Shown here: one piece after another, positions 22,909 to 32,695 of the stretch
How positions within the stretch are numbered: position 1 is the first letter of the stretch
How the letters are laid out: each line of letters starts with the position of its first letter
Assembly: GCA_000328965.1 (NCBI GenBank)
Contig: KB205940.1
Coordinates: forward strand, 884,292-948,291
Direction: 5' to 3'
Source of the DNA: Ascocoryne sarcoides NRRL 50072
Taxonomy: Eukaryota > Ascomycota > Leotiomycetes > Helotiales > Gelatinodiscaceae
DNA length: 64,000 nt
Notes under the pieces: model-generated
What the model was told of the DNA's origin: nothing
Database searches by the model: none
The model's input: only the letters and a program-made list of their open reading frames with translations
Translations under genes and position numbers: made by a program

Positions 22909-24054
22909 ATGTCTAAACGCTCAGTCTTCACAACTCTTACTCCGCTTCCTGCAGGAATCAGTCGTGAGACTGTCCTCGAAACATTGCACGATCATTTGGA
23001 AATGGTGGACTTGAACCCTCTCGTGGAAGAAAGACATCCTATCAAGCCCCCTTCAAACTCAACCCCGGAAGAGTACCACTGCCTCTGGTACTCCCTCACC
23101 GACCGTGTCTCCTACCTCCCAGGCGGCCTTATGACTGGAAAAGTAAACTACAACGCTTGTTTCCACGACCTAGAAAATGGCCTCCAAACCCACTGTTACG
23201 CTCCGATGGGCCTGGACATTAGAGGAAAATGGACGGTTGGCGGCTCGCTCCCTGGCGAACCGATTGCACCTGTCGAGCTTGGTGTTGGGGCTCCAGTAAC
23301 TGGTCTCTGGCTTCGTGAAGACGTCGACATGAGATGTAACATTGTGATGACATCCTTTGTCAAGAAAACGCTCAAGAAGGCTCATTCGCGCCTTGTCGAC
23401 CGCCTTGTCATAAAAGCTCAAATTGTGGACGCAACACTCGAAAACCAGCGCTTGTCATTATCCAACGGTCCCCTCTCCTCCGCCCTCTTTTCCGCCTCCC
23501 AATCCTCCATAGGATCTTCACAGAGCGATTGCGATTATAACAGCTCGTTAGGCCTTAGATCCAGCTCTCCTTTCAGAAACCCATTTCCCCCACGCCAGAG
23601 CCTTTCCACTTCAATCTCTAGCACATCTAGTTCTGGCCTCGGCCTCTCCGTCCCCTTTGAAAATAGTAATGAAAACACCAATACATTACACGCACATGCA
23701 CAGATCCAATCCGCGGGGAGAAACTCGACAAGCTCTTGGGCCAATAGCCAGAGAGCAAGGAATTCATATCAGGATAATCGTGTTTCATGGCAGAGTCTGA
23801 ATCAGACTCAGGGCCGCCGAAGTCCGTCTCCATCCTCACTTCCGGCTCCTCTCAGGGCTAGAGGGGGCGAGTTCCAGAAGCAAGATGTCAGGAGGGATGA
23901 GAGTGGGAACCCCTACAAACCATATCAGCCCCCAGCACAAAATTATCATGCCGTGGAACTGCATTCTGAGGATAAATATGAACAAGGGAGCAATCAATAT
24001 TACAGGGGACAAGCACAGAGGCCTACGGTGTTCAGCGCTGTGGAGTTGGAGTAA
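22909..24054 (+). CDS. DUF7053 domain protein
   Basis: An intronless 381-residue protein starting in a good context (CCAAAATGTC). The N-terminal half, about residues 1-170, carries the conserved fungal block SVFTTLTPLPAGISRETVLE, DLNPLVEERHPIKPP, then LWYSLTDRVSYLPGG and RGKWTVGG, which I recognise as DUF7053. Residues about 190-381 are Ser/Asn/Gln/Arg-rich and likely disordered. The folded half has the feel of a lipid- or ligand-binding START/SRPBCC-like domain, but that is inference and no ligand is known to me. No signal peptide or membrane segment. It is convergent with mob3 downstream. Confidence 0.8.
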   Translation: MSKRSVFTTLTPLPAGISRETVLETLHDHLEMVDLNPLVEERHPIKPPSNSTPEEYHCLWYSLTDRVSYLPGGLMTGKVNYNACFHDLENGLQTHCYAPMGLDIRGKWTVGGSLPGEPIAPVELGVGAPVTGLWLREDVDMRCNIVMTSFVKKTLKKAHSRLVDRLVIKAQIVDATLENQRLSLSNGPLSSALFSASQSSIGSSQSDCDYNSSLGLRSSSPFRNPFPPRQSLSTSISSTSSSGLGLSVPFENSNENTNTLHAHAQIQSAGRNSTSSWANSQRARNSYQDNRVSWQSLNQTQGRRSPSPSSLPAPLRARGGEFQKQDVRRDESGNPYKPYQPPAQNYHAVELHSEDKYEQGSNQYYRGQAQRPTVFSAVELE

Positions 24055-24622
24055 AGTGTTTTGATAAATCAGGAACTGATTATAGGCGAGTTTGATGGAT
24101 CAGAATTTTATGATACCCTTCGAAATTTGTTTTGATGTTGAAAGGAAAGGAATATATATGAAAGCGAGGAGTTTGGCGTTTGATTTAATGTGCCTAGTTG
24201 GGAATAGGGTTTCCATTGCGGTAGAATAAAACTTGGTCCCTTTTTTATGATATACATAGCTTTTTACTGGTAGCTTTACTTGCTATCACTATTGCAAACT
24301 TCTATAACGAGAGACTATTCATGTACTGCCTCTTGTAACTAGACCCCAAGAGCGTATTTTCTAAGCTGTTTATTGAGTTTGATTGTAGACTACTATTCAT
24401 CATTTCTTGATGCGGGTGGCAATTCTCGCTCAGCAAAGGGGGTGTGAGCAGTCGCTCGTCTGGACTGAGAAGTACGAGATCTTTGTCAAATTAAAGGTCC
24501 CATTTCTCTTTATGCCTCAGGAACCTATCATGGCCATCATGATTTGGCTATGATAGCAGAGTAAATAACTCTCCTAATTGGGTATCTCGTGCAGGAAATT
24601 GGTACAGTTAATCATGCCATAT
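24055..24622. other. Convergent intergenic region
   Basis: Lies between the 3' ends of the DUF7053 gene (plus) and mob3 (minus), so it should hold both 3' UTRs. AT-rich, no open frame or repeat of note. Confidence 0.6.
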
Positions 24623-26076
24623 TCATACATCAGATTCAGCCTCCCTCTTCACCTCTGCCGGTTTCTCGTCCTGACCTTCCTCGGTTGTGGTTTCCTTGCT
24701 CCCAGTGGCAACTATAGGCCGTTCCTCCTCCTTCTCAACCAGGTTTGCTTTTGGTTGAGCTGGAACTTCCTCTTTAAGATCTTCATCACTCTCCTCCTCC
24801 CGTGGCTTCGCGATCGGTGTCTCTACTTCCGGCGAACCTAGTTGTACCTGACTATTGCCTGCTTGCTTAGGCTCATGCGCAGGCTTCACTCCATCGGCCT
24901 CTTGTTCCCCGTCTACTTCATACGTCTCTACAATAACCGGGACTTCAGTTGCTTCAGCCTCGCCTTCTTCCTCAGCGATCGACAGGTCTGATAATTTCTG
25001 CGTCACATTGCTGGCATCTTCTTCGTCTGTTTCCAAAACGGTTGTGACTGCTGATCCCACTGATGGTGATTGACGGATATGTCGTCTCGTACTCGTTCGA
25101 CCAACACCGAGAAACTCATCTTCTACAGACAAGCTGTTGTTTGCCGTATTTTTCATTATTGAAGGTGTAGGAGCTTTAGGTTCCTCGGCTGGCTCTAGCC
25201 CTTCGGCCTCTGGGGGCAATTTGTAGTTCTCCGCCGGGAGGAGATCATACGAGTCGCAAACCGTCTTGAATAGAACGTAAAGTCCCGTCTGTCCTTCTAC
25301 TTGCCAGAAGACACCTCGGTGCTGAAACCATGCGTGAGCGAATATCCGGTGTAGTCTCCTGAAAATATTGGTCAAATGCTTTACGCCTGCTCCACGGTCA
25401 TCTACAGCATCTCCAGCTCCTAAGCTCAACCGGCTGGGGAATATCTTTTGACTTGTGACAATGTTCGTAGCCCAGTCTAGTGTATGGCAGCAATAATCAA
25501 TGGCACAGCAACTCTTGGGCGATTCGTGCACTGCACATAGAAACTGCCATTCACTAGCACGCATTTCGGGACATGTCGTAGCAGAACATGGCGGGTCGTC
25601 GAAAAGAAAACCAATGATGAGGTCGTTACATTTGTTTATGAGAAAGCGGCAGAGTTCGTAGAGCCATAATGCGCGATCGACACCTTCGGGTTGCTTGGCG
25701 ATGAGAATTGCTGCCTCTCGCGTTATTGCAATGGTCCCCTCGTTGTTTGCCGGTTTCGAATAGTGGTAATGGAGGGCTTTAAGATGCTCTTGGAGTTGAA
25801 AGGCAGAGTCAAGCTTTGAAAAAGTTAGCAAGCACTCTATTTCTCAAGGCAAGATGTTATTACTTCTTGAAGAGGGACTAGTGGAGGGCCTGCTGCCATG
25901 TCCGCAGCTTTTGTCCCAGGATGTATCCTCCGTTTTGCATTGGCGTCTATGATACTCTGCTCGATCGTAGGCTCTGGGTTCGACATGCTTCCTAGAGAGG
26001 GGGACTTGGGCCCAATTTGAATCTCTGTTGGGGGAGGTGGGCTTGGGAGCCTCGGCGAGGTTGGGGGCATCGACAT
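24623..26076 (-). CDS. mob3: MOB/phocein-family STRIPAK component Mob3
   Basis: Two exons (26076-25864, 25813-24623), phase 0 across a 50-nt intron with a clear GCTAAC branch point, encode 467 residues. After a Pro-rich N terminus of about 70 residues comes the Mob1/phocein domain (about 72-250): LDSAFQLQEHLKAL, CSATTCPEMRASEWQFLCAV, CCAIDYCCHTLDWA, SRLSLG, IFRRLHRIFAHAWFQHR, LYVLFKTVCDSYDLL. The spacing and the CxxxxC/H pattern match phocein (MOB4) and Sordaria MOB3 rather than Mob1 or Mob2. The family works in the striatin-interacting phosphatase and kinase complex, needed for hyphal fusion and fruiting-body development. The C-terminal 215 residues are an acidic Glu-rich tail (EEEGEAEATEVPV and similar) longer than animal phocein, which ends just after the domain. 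It is divergent from zng1. Confidence 0.88.
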
Positions 26077-26403
26077 GTTTGTAATTTATGCTATCCAAAT
26101 AGATAGAGTAAGTCTACCGTTGTCAGAAGCTGGTAATCATTGATGCGCCCCAATATCTAGATCGAATGCAGTTGGTCGGTTCAGGTATGCTATGAATGGG
26201 GACTCAGCATGACTTCGCGTTGGAGTTGCACTTCCCGCTACAAAACTGGCAGGGGTTCGCGGACAAGGCGCACTTGTACCGATGAATTTCCAGAGGTGAT
26301 CACTTTGCGAAATTTATAAGACTGGTGACTTTGAAAGGTTCCACCTTCGGTGTTCACGTTCACTGGTGTGAAACCTCCCATCTCTATTCTACATCTTTTA
26401 AAC
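26077..26403. promoter_or_regulatory. Bidirectional promoter region mob3/zng1
   Basis: A 327-bp gap between two divergent start codons must supply both promoters and leaders. I see no obvious TATA box or repeat; the right part is pyrimidine-rich just before the zng1 ATG. Confidence 0.5.
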
Positions 26404-27854
26404 ATGGATTTTGAAGACGAAGAGGCGCCTCCCTTACTGGTTAATGTTCAAGACGGAGAGGACGATGCCCTCATCGAGCCACAGCCTATCAAGGTACCTA
26501 TCACAATAGTCACTGGTAGGTAATCTAGCCTGGTCTTTTGAAAGCCTCTCACAATTATATCAGGGTACCTAGGTGCTGGCAAGACAACGTTGATGAACTA
26601 CATCTTAAACGAACAGCATGGAAAGAGGATAGCTGTCATATTAAATGGTATGCTCAGCTCTATGCCAAAACTTCTAGCCGTGGCTAATTCTACTCTTAGA
26701 ATTCGGTAATTGTAAGTGCTCTTCAACGGATCCGTGAAGAGGTAGGCACTGTTCCAATGTTGAGGATTTATTTAATGATGCTTTTCCAGCTCTGGATATT
26801 GAGAAATCCTTGACTATCAGCAAGGGTGGGGAACAAGTTGAAGCTTGGCTTGAGGTTGGCAATGGTTGTATTTGCTGTTCGGTAAAGTACAATTTTCTCC
26901 TTCAGCTTCCTTGTGAGAGCAGTTCTTAACGGGTTTCAGGGACTCGGGGGTCAATGCCATTGAACAATTGATGGAAAAAAAGGGAGCCTTCGACTACATC
27001 CTCCTTGAGACGACTGGCTTGGCTGATCCTGGGAATCTCGCACCTTTATTTTGGGTCGATGATGGGTTGGGAAGTACCATATTTTTGGATGGTATTGTCA
27101 CTCTAGTCGACGCGAAGAATATCCTCAGATGTCTGGACGAGCCCATCGAGGAAACAATCCAACATGATGAGCATGAGGATCACCATGGACCTGTTTTAAC
27201 CACTGCTCACTTGCAAATATCTCATGCAGATGTTATCGTTCTCAACAAGTCTGATCTCGTTACAGAGGCAGAGCTTGCCGTTGTCAAAGAGCGTATACAA
27301 TCAATCAATGGACTTGCAACGATCCATATAACTGTACAGGGTCAGGTTCCAAGTCTTGAAGGTTTTTTGTTAGACCTCCATGCATACGATAATGTTGAGG
27401 CCTTGGAAGTTTCGACAAGAGGCCACAGTCACTTGGATCCGGTAAGTAACTGTTACCACTTACTAACGCAAGGGCTGACAAATGTTCAAATCAGACTATA
27501 TCAACAATTACGATCACTCTTCCCCCTCTCGAAGCTGCCCAACTGGTTGAGCTTGATGCCTGGCTTAGATCCATCCTTTGGGATTCCAAGCTCCCAGACC
27601 TATCCCTAGGGGCAATCAATCCTCGGGAGAGGTTCAACATTCACCGTCTAAAAGCGAGACTGCCTATGGCGAATGGAGAGGTCAAAATTGTTCAAGGGGT
27701 ACGGGAAGTCTTCGAGATCTTCGACGCGCCAAACGCCACTTCCTCGGATTCAAAACCCCTTCAAACTTCTGAAGGAAAGATCGTGTTGATTGGGAAACAT
27801 CTTGTTGATGTGCCATTTGCAGAGAGTCTTCTTGGTGCAATAAAATCATCTTAG
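26404..27854 (+). CDS. zng1: COBW-domain GTPase, Zng1-like zinc chaperone
   Basis: Six exons (26404-26515, 26564-26647, 26700-26711, 26790-26886, 26940-27441, 27495-27854) give 388 residues. The third exon is only 12 nt. Seen: Walker A GYLGAGKTT (about 38-46), EFGNSLDIEKS, the zinc-binding motif NGCICCSVK (about 95-103), the Walker B-side segment LLETTGLADPG, the guanine motif LNKSDL, and the C-terminal FNIHRLKARLP...FEIFDAP region. These define the CobW/CBWD family. Animal and yeast ZNG1 proteins deliver zinc to methionine aminopeptidase 1, using GTP hydrolysis. The same job is inferred here. The N-terminal partner motif, CPELVP in characterised members, appears as APPLLV, without the Cys. 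A His-rich loop (HDEHEDHHG, about 192-200) is another likely metal-binding patch. Confidence 0.9.
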
Positions 27855-28488
27855 CAATACTTCGTACCTCCGTATACGAGTCTCTATACCTCTCTCCGTT
27901 ATTACGCTCTAGCGTATCGGAGGTTGACATTCCTGTCCCCGGGTACGCGACGCGTAACCTCTTGGGCGCCTCAGTCGAACCCAGACGCCGTCGTTGCCGC
28001 GATTCTCTTGTGTGACATTAGCATTACAAATAGAGACGGGATTCCTTTAAAGACATGCGGGTTGGAGAGATTGAAGGGCTTATTTAGCTGCATACTTGAA
28101 ATTAAGGGAAGCGTCAAGGAATGGAAGCCTTCTTTTGCTCGGAATGTTATGTGGCAATAGAGACTTTATTTTCCGGGAATTTGGCCTGTGATTGCAATGT
28201 GGTATTCAGCAGGAAAGGGGAGTGATTTATGGGGCTATTCAAGGCTAATTCGCGGCCTATTTTAAAAGGCCGCTACTGTAGATCCTGGATCGTACCACCG
28301 CTTGTGATAATCGAAGGAATGATATAAACGACGACATGTACTCCGTAGCTCTAGAGGTTCCCTTGCAAACCACGTCTCTCAAGCACATATCCATCCAACA
28401 CATACCGCGGGCGATTTTATCCAACGATAGCTTTATCTCAACGCCCTACCTCAAAATAATGTGATGTCCCGCCTTGCTGTGGCCCACC
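27855..28488. other. Intergenic: RBR-gene promoter
   Basis: Between two plus-strand genes. It holds the zng1 3' flank and the promoter and leader of the RBR ligase gene. Two upstream ATGs lie at its right edge (28459 and 28464). Short frames at 27924-28160 look accidental. Confidence 0.5.
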
Positions 28489-30531
28489 ATGATGGCATTC
28501 TCTGGCCTACTCAAACCATCAACCCCCAACATGTCTCGACGACATAGGCTCAGTTCTCCTCAACCCCCGACCCCCATCTCGAAATCCGAGCTCAGTTCTC
28601 CAGACGCATCCCCGGCTTCCCATCATGAGATCCTCAGCTACCCTTATATCCGCGAAGAGGCCAACCTTACAGCTGCTGTCGCGCATGATCCGGATCTGCG
28701 CGAGTTGAACAATAGTCTGGTGGCCCTGGCTGCCATTTTCCCAGACGTACAGGTTGAGGTTTTTCGAGAGATGCTGTCGGGTTTTGGCGAAGAGTCCAGA
28801 CTGGCAGTTGTGACAGAGACCTTACTCAAACACAAAATGAGGTATGTGAGGGGGCGCTATAGGATCATCTCGAAGGAGCAAACACAGGCGGAGCAAGACA
28901 AGGTTCCGACTGGACAAACCAATTCTCGTGGAATCGTTCCTGGGGAGGAGATGTTTCGGAGCTTAGAATACAAGAAGGCTGTGAAAACGGTCATGTATCA
29001 CGAATTCAAAGGCCTCTCTCGTTCGACCATCAATGCCGTATTAGCTGAGTTCAACCACTCGTACACCTTAGCTCGGCCTACTCTGGTAGCTTTATCTTCG
29101 AAATCATGGCGTTTCTCGCTTTCGTCACTTTTCTTGAGAAGAAAAACTGTATCGTCACAAGACGCGGAACACCACCCTCTAGTGATTTGGCAATCCACAG
29201 GCCAAGGATCGATTGTCCCTACATTGAAGATAACCGGGTCGGCGGAGTTGGACAGAGAACTATACGAGAGTCTCCTCATACCGATTCAAGAACGAATTGT
29301 CGTAGAGAGGGGGGAGAAAGACCACACGCTTGCTCTGGAGATCAACAACGCCGAGGCCGAAGAAAATGAAGCTTTGCATGACTGCGAATGCTGTTATGCC
29401 TCTACAACTTTCGAGGAATTGACTGCTTGTGACGTTGGGGGTCATTTCATATGTTTCCAATGTGTCCGACACGCTGTGAACGAGTCTATCTTTGGACAAG
29501 GTTGGCAGCGTAATATCAATTTTGATCTTGGCACTCTACGGTGTTTGGCAGCCATGTCCGATGACTGTCAAGGCTGCATTCCACAAGCACTTGTTCGTCG
29601 AGCTTTTGACGAGGACAAATCTGGAAAGGAAGTTCTGCGGAAACTCGATGAGCGTCTTGCCGAGGACGCTTTACTAAAAACTCAGCTACCACTTATTCGC
29701 TGCCCCTTTTGCAGTTATGCCGAAGTCGATGAACTCTATCTACCTGGACCTCAACGATCTTGGCGACTCAAACGTCTCGGACCTTCTTCCTTGTATACTC
29801 TCGTAATTTTGCTTCTTGGCGTCGGAATGATACCCTTTCTATTACCACTATTCTTACTGCTTTCTTTTGTATTCTTGCTTGTTTCGTCCGAGCAAACCTT
29901 CGGCGACCTTCTTGCAAGGCGTCTCAGTGCCTCTATGACCCGCCTACGTCGAAAACATCACGGTCTTAAATTTGTGTGCCAGAACACGGATTGTGGCCGG
30001 CCTTCTTGCATGTCATGCTCGAAAGTATGGACTGATATCCATATTTGTCATGAATCCTCGTTGCTAGCTTTACGCACCCAAGTTGAGCTCGCCATGTCCT
30101 TGGCTATCAAAAGAACTTGTCCTCGGTGCAATACTTCGTTTGTTAAGTCGTCTGGCTGTAACAAGCTTACCTGCGTCTGCGGGTACCAAATGTGCTATGT
30201 GTGCCGTAAAGATATTGGAAATGGTGAGGGTTATCGGCATTTCTGCGAACATTTTCGACCTAATGGGGGGCGGGGCTGTACGGAGTGTACCAAATGCGAC
30301 CTATACCGGTGCGAAGACGACGAGGTAGTCGTAAAGAAGGCAAAAGAAGAGGCCGAGAGAGAGTGGATGGAGAAAGAGGGTACTACGCTGGGGGGAGATG
30401 AGAATATCCGCAAGGTTTTAGAGGACAAATGGAAAACCGGGGATGATCCTTCTTGGTGGGAGGGTTGGCAATGGAAAAGGCCTAATTGGGAACATCTTCT
30501 TGACGGCTTTCTTGAGGGTTTGGTTGAATGA
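28489..30531 (+). CDS. RNF216-type RBR E3 ubiquitin ligase with membrane insertion
   Basis: An intronless 680-residue protein. A Ser/Pro-rich N terminus is followed by a CUE-like helix bundle (about 65-110: LNNSLVALAAIFPD...ETLLKHKM). RING1 starts at about 297 (CECCYASTTFEELTACDVGGH). The IBR module begins RCPFCSYAEVDELY (about 405-418) and finishes FVCQNTDCGRPSCMSCSKVW. RING2 (about 543-600) is CPRCNTSFVKSSGCNKLTC, with the predicted catalytic Cys near 562, then MCYVCRKDI and HFCEHF. Such enzymes pass ubiquitin from an E2 through that Cys. The spacing after RING2 and the CTECTKCDLY tail resemble human RNF216. Odd: a strongly hydrophobic stretch at about 436-468 splits the IBR, suggesting membrane attachment. 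The frame continues upstream only from a TTG; the ATG pair at 28489 is used, though an ATG 42 nt downstream is also possible. Confidence 0.88.
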   Translation: MMAFSGLLKPSTPNMSRRHRLSSPQPPTPISKSELSSPDASPASHHEILSYPYIREEANLTAAVAHDPDLRELNNSLVALAAIFPDVQVEVFREMLSGFGEESRLAVVTETLLKHKMRYVRGRYRIISKEQTQAEQDKVPTGQTNSRGIVPGEEMFRSLEYKKAVKTVMYHEFKGLSRSTINAVLAEFNHSYTLARPTLVALSSKSWRFSLSSLFLRRKTVSSQDAEHHPLVIWQSTGQGSIVPTLKITGSAELDRELYESLLIPIQERIVVERGEKDHTLALEINNAEAEENEALHDCECCYASTTFEELTACDVGGHFICFQCVRHAVNESIFGQGWQRNINFDLGTLRCLAAMSDDCQGCIPQALVRRAFDEDKSGKEVLRKLDERLAEDALLKTQLPLIRCPFCSYAEVDELYLPGPQRSWRLKRLGPSSLYTLVILLLGVGMIPFLLPLFLLLSFVFLLVSSEQTFGDLLARRLSASMTRLRRKHHGLKFVCQNTDCGRPSCMSCSKVWTDIHICHESSLLALRTQVELAMSLAIKRTCPRCNTSFVKSSGCNKLTCVCGYQMCYVCRKDIGNGEGYRHFCEHFRPNGGRGCTECTKCDLYRCEDDEVVVKKAKEEAEREWMEKEGTTLGGDENIRKVLEDKWKTGDDPSWWEGWQWKRPNWEHLLDGFLEGLVE

Positions 30532-31071
30532 ATTTTATGCTTCATGATGGTTTGGATGGATGGGTACAGGTTGCATCGGGATTGGGATTGGAATTGGGAT
30601 CGGCGAGAAGCGTTCAAGATTTTATTAGACTTTATTTGACTGTATTATGCGAGGAGTAAATTTGGCTTACACAATGGAGTTATTCAACGTTGTCTTAATG
30701 CTTTATATGTTGGTATCAAACCCACTGGTTCATTCCTTGGTTGGATTTTCACATTATTGAAAGTAAAGTCTTATTTATCCTGCCTCGTTACATGTCAACT
30801 GAAGGAAATTATCGAACACTGCCGAAAGAGAAGATGCTAGGTCTTTGTTAGCATGAAGAATGATTACTTTATGTCAGACGTAGAAGTTAGTGTCTTTTAT
30901 GAATTCTACTGCTACAAGAGACACGAAAGGCGGCTCGAAGGATTTAAATTTTAATACTTGAGAAGTTTCATCTTGCCGCTACCATGCAATATACACCAGT
31001 TTCATAACACATTGAGCTAGATGTACTACTATGAGACCATCCCAAGCATCAGGAGATAGTAATATATTGAT
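30532..31071. other. Convergent intergenic region
   Basis: Shared 3' flank of the RBR gene (plus) and seh1 (minus). Nothing else seen. Confidence 0.6.
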
Positions 31072-32389
31072 TCAACTAATAAACGTCCTATTCATTGCTA
31101 GTTCTGAACTCTTGCTCCATACTCCCGTAGGTTCTCTTCTCCACAGCATAAGTTTTCCGTCGTCACCTATAGAGCCAAGAAGTTGGCCATCGGCATCGAA
31201 TTCAACCCGCCAGACAGGCATGCGATTAACCTCGAGCCTGGAAACTTCCTTTGCCTCATGATAGACCTGCCCCTCTCTTTCTTGGTTATCCTGGGCACGA
31301 TTGCCGGGCCTAGTTCCTGCTAAGCCAATTCCTATCCCTGACTGTACAGTCTTCCCGCCATTCTCGGCCGACCTCTGCTGAACGACTGACCTCTCGGGCA
31401 CCCGAGCGAAGTCTTTACTCCGTGGCGCCTTGGTTCCTTTAGCTGGTGTTGTAATTTGATATACCCTTACAAATCCATCCTTGCTTGCCGTAGCAACAAT
31501 ATCACATCCACGAATGTTCCCTGGTGCCCAAGCAACATCTCGCACCAAATCGCGATGGCCCTTGAGTTCCGCAGCGAGGTAGAGTTCTTTGGTGGTAGAA
31601 GAACCCAAGCTCACTGTGTGTGATATCTCTTTCGTCCTCCAGATATTCACCCGATTCATACTTGCAACTATGATGCCAAGTGCATCCCTTGGAACCCCTT
31701 GTCGTATCGAGGTATAACACGGCTCCAGATTCGGATCAAATGCTACCCTGAAACTTGTCTCTTCTCCTCTGGCAGGCTTCTCGCATACATTGACCCGATC
31801 CAGTTCCGTCCAATTCTCCAGATTCTCCGGCTCTTCGTTTTCGTAGACAGCGAGGGCCGCATTGCGACTTATAAGCGCGAGGTATGTGTGCCGTGTCTCG
31901 GGGTTATGTGTTATTGCAAAGGAGAGAAAGGAGGCGTGCGACGGAGAGCGGAGTTCCCAGACTGGTTTGTTGCTATGCGAGTTGAAGCGGCGGCCTTTGC
32001 CTGGCACGAGAGTCGGATCTTCAACCCATAGCTTGAACCTACCATCTTTGCCTATGGATGCTATGAGGTTGGGGTGGATGGTGGGAGGGAGCCATTGAAT
32101 CTCGATTGAGGGTTAGCTACTATTCTGCAATGGTTCAGCTAGGGATATAAATTGTGTATACTTGTAAGATTTCGGCGCTATGCGCTCCCCATGTATCGCA
32201 CAGATTCCATGATCCATCCTTGTGTCGATTGTAGACCTTTATCTTGCCGTCCACGGAGCTCGACGCAAATCGGTCTCCATAAGCATTAAAAGCGGTTGCC
32301 TCCACCATATCTCGGTGGCCATGCTGCAAGAGAGTAAACCCATCTCTTTCGGAGTCGACCATTGAACCGTCCTGAATCATTGGTGCCAT
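31072..32389 (-). CDS. seh1: Nucleoporin / SEA-complex WD40 protein Seh1
   Basis: Two exons (32389-32162, 32100-31072), phase 0 over a 61-nt intron, give 418 residues. The WD40 repeats are clear: LLQHGHRDMVEATAFNAYGD with SSVDGKIKVYNRHKDGSW, then the Seh1-typical TWGAHSAEILQIQWLPP and IASIGKDGRFKLWVED. Later blades include LKGHRDLVRDVAWAPG with DIVATASKDGFVRVYQ, and a last blade VWRVEFDADGQLLGSIGDDGKLMLWRR. Seh1 is a beta-propeller shared by the Y-complex of the nuclear pore and the SEA/GATOR complex at the vacuole. A low-complexity insertion (about 290-355) lies between the last two blades. The ATG has A at -3. It is divergent from the GT90 gene. Confidence 0.9.
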
Positions 32390-32695
32390 ATTGATCTCAA
32401 ACTTGGTGCTCGAGGCTGGGGATGAAGTCGTTGTTGTTGATGCTAAGAGACGAGGCTGAACAGCTCGCTTCCCCGGAATGTCGCCCTCTAGCTTCAGACG
32501 TTATTTATCCGCAGATAAATTGCTGCAGGAAATGCTTTCATCCGGATACACAGGCGCGGTGTCTCAGATAGATGCCGTAGATATCATGGGGTGAAATGCC
32601 ACGAGTTATGTCCAGCTGGCCTTTGATGTTCAAACGAAACTGCAGCCAATATATATCATTTGAGGTATACCCAAGGGCCTCACTTTCCGACTTGC
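32390..32695. promoter_or_regulatory. Bidirectional promoter region seh1/GT90
   Basis: A 306-bp gap between divergent start codons. A run of closely spaced ATG codons begins the right-hand gene (32696, 32699, 32702). No clear core-promoter motif seen. Confidence 0.45.
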
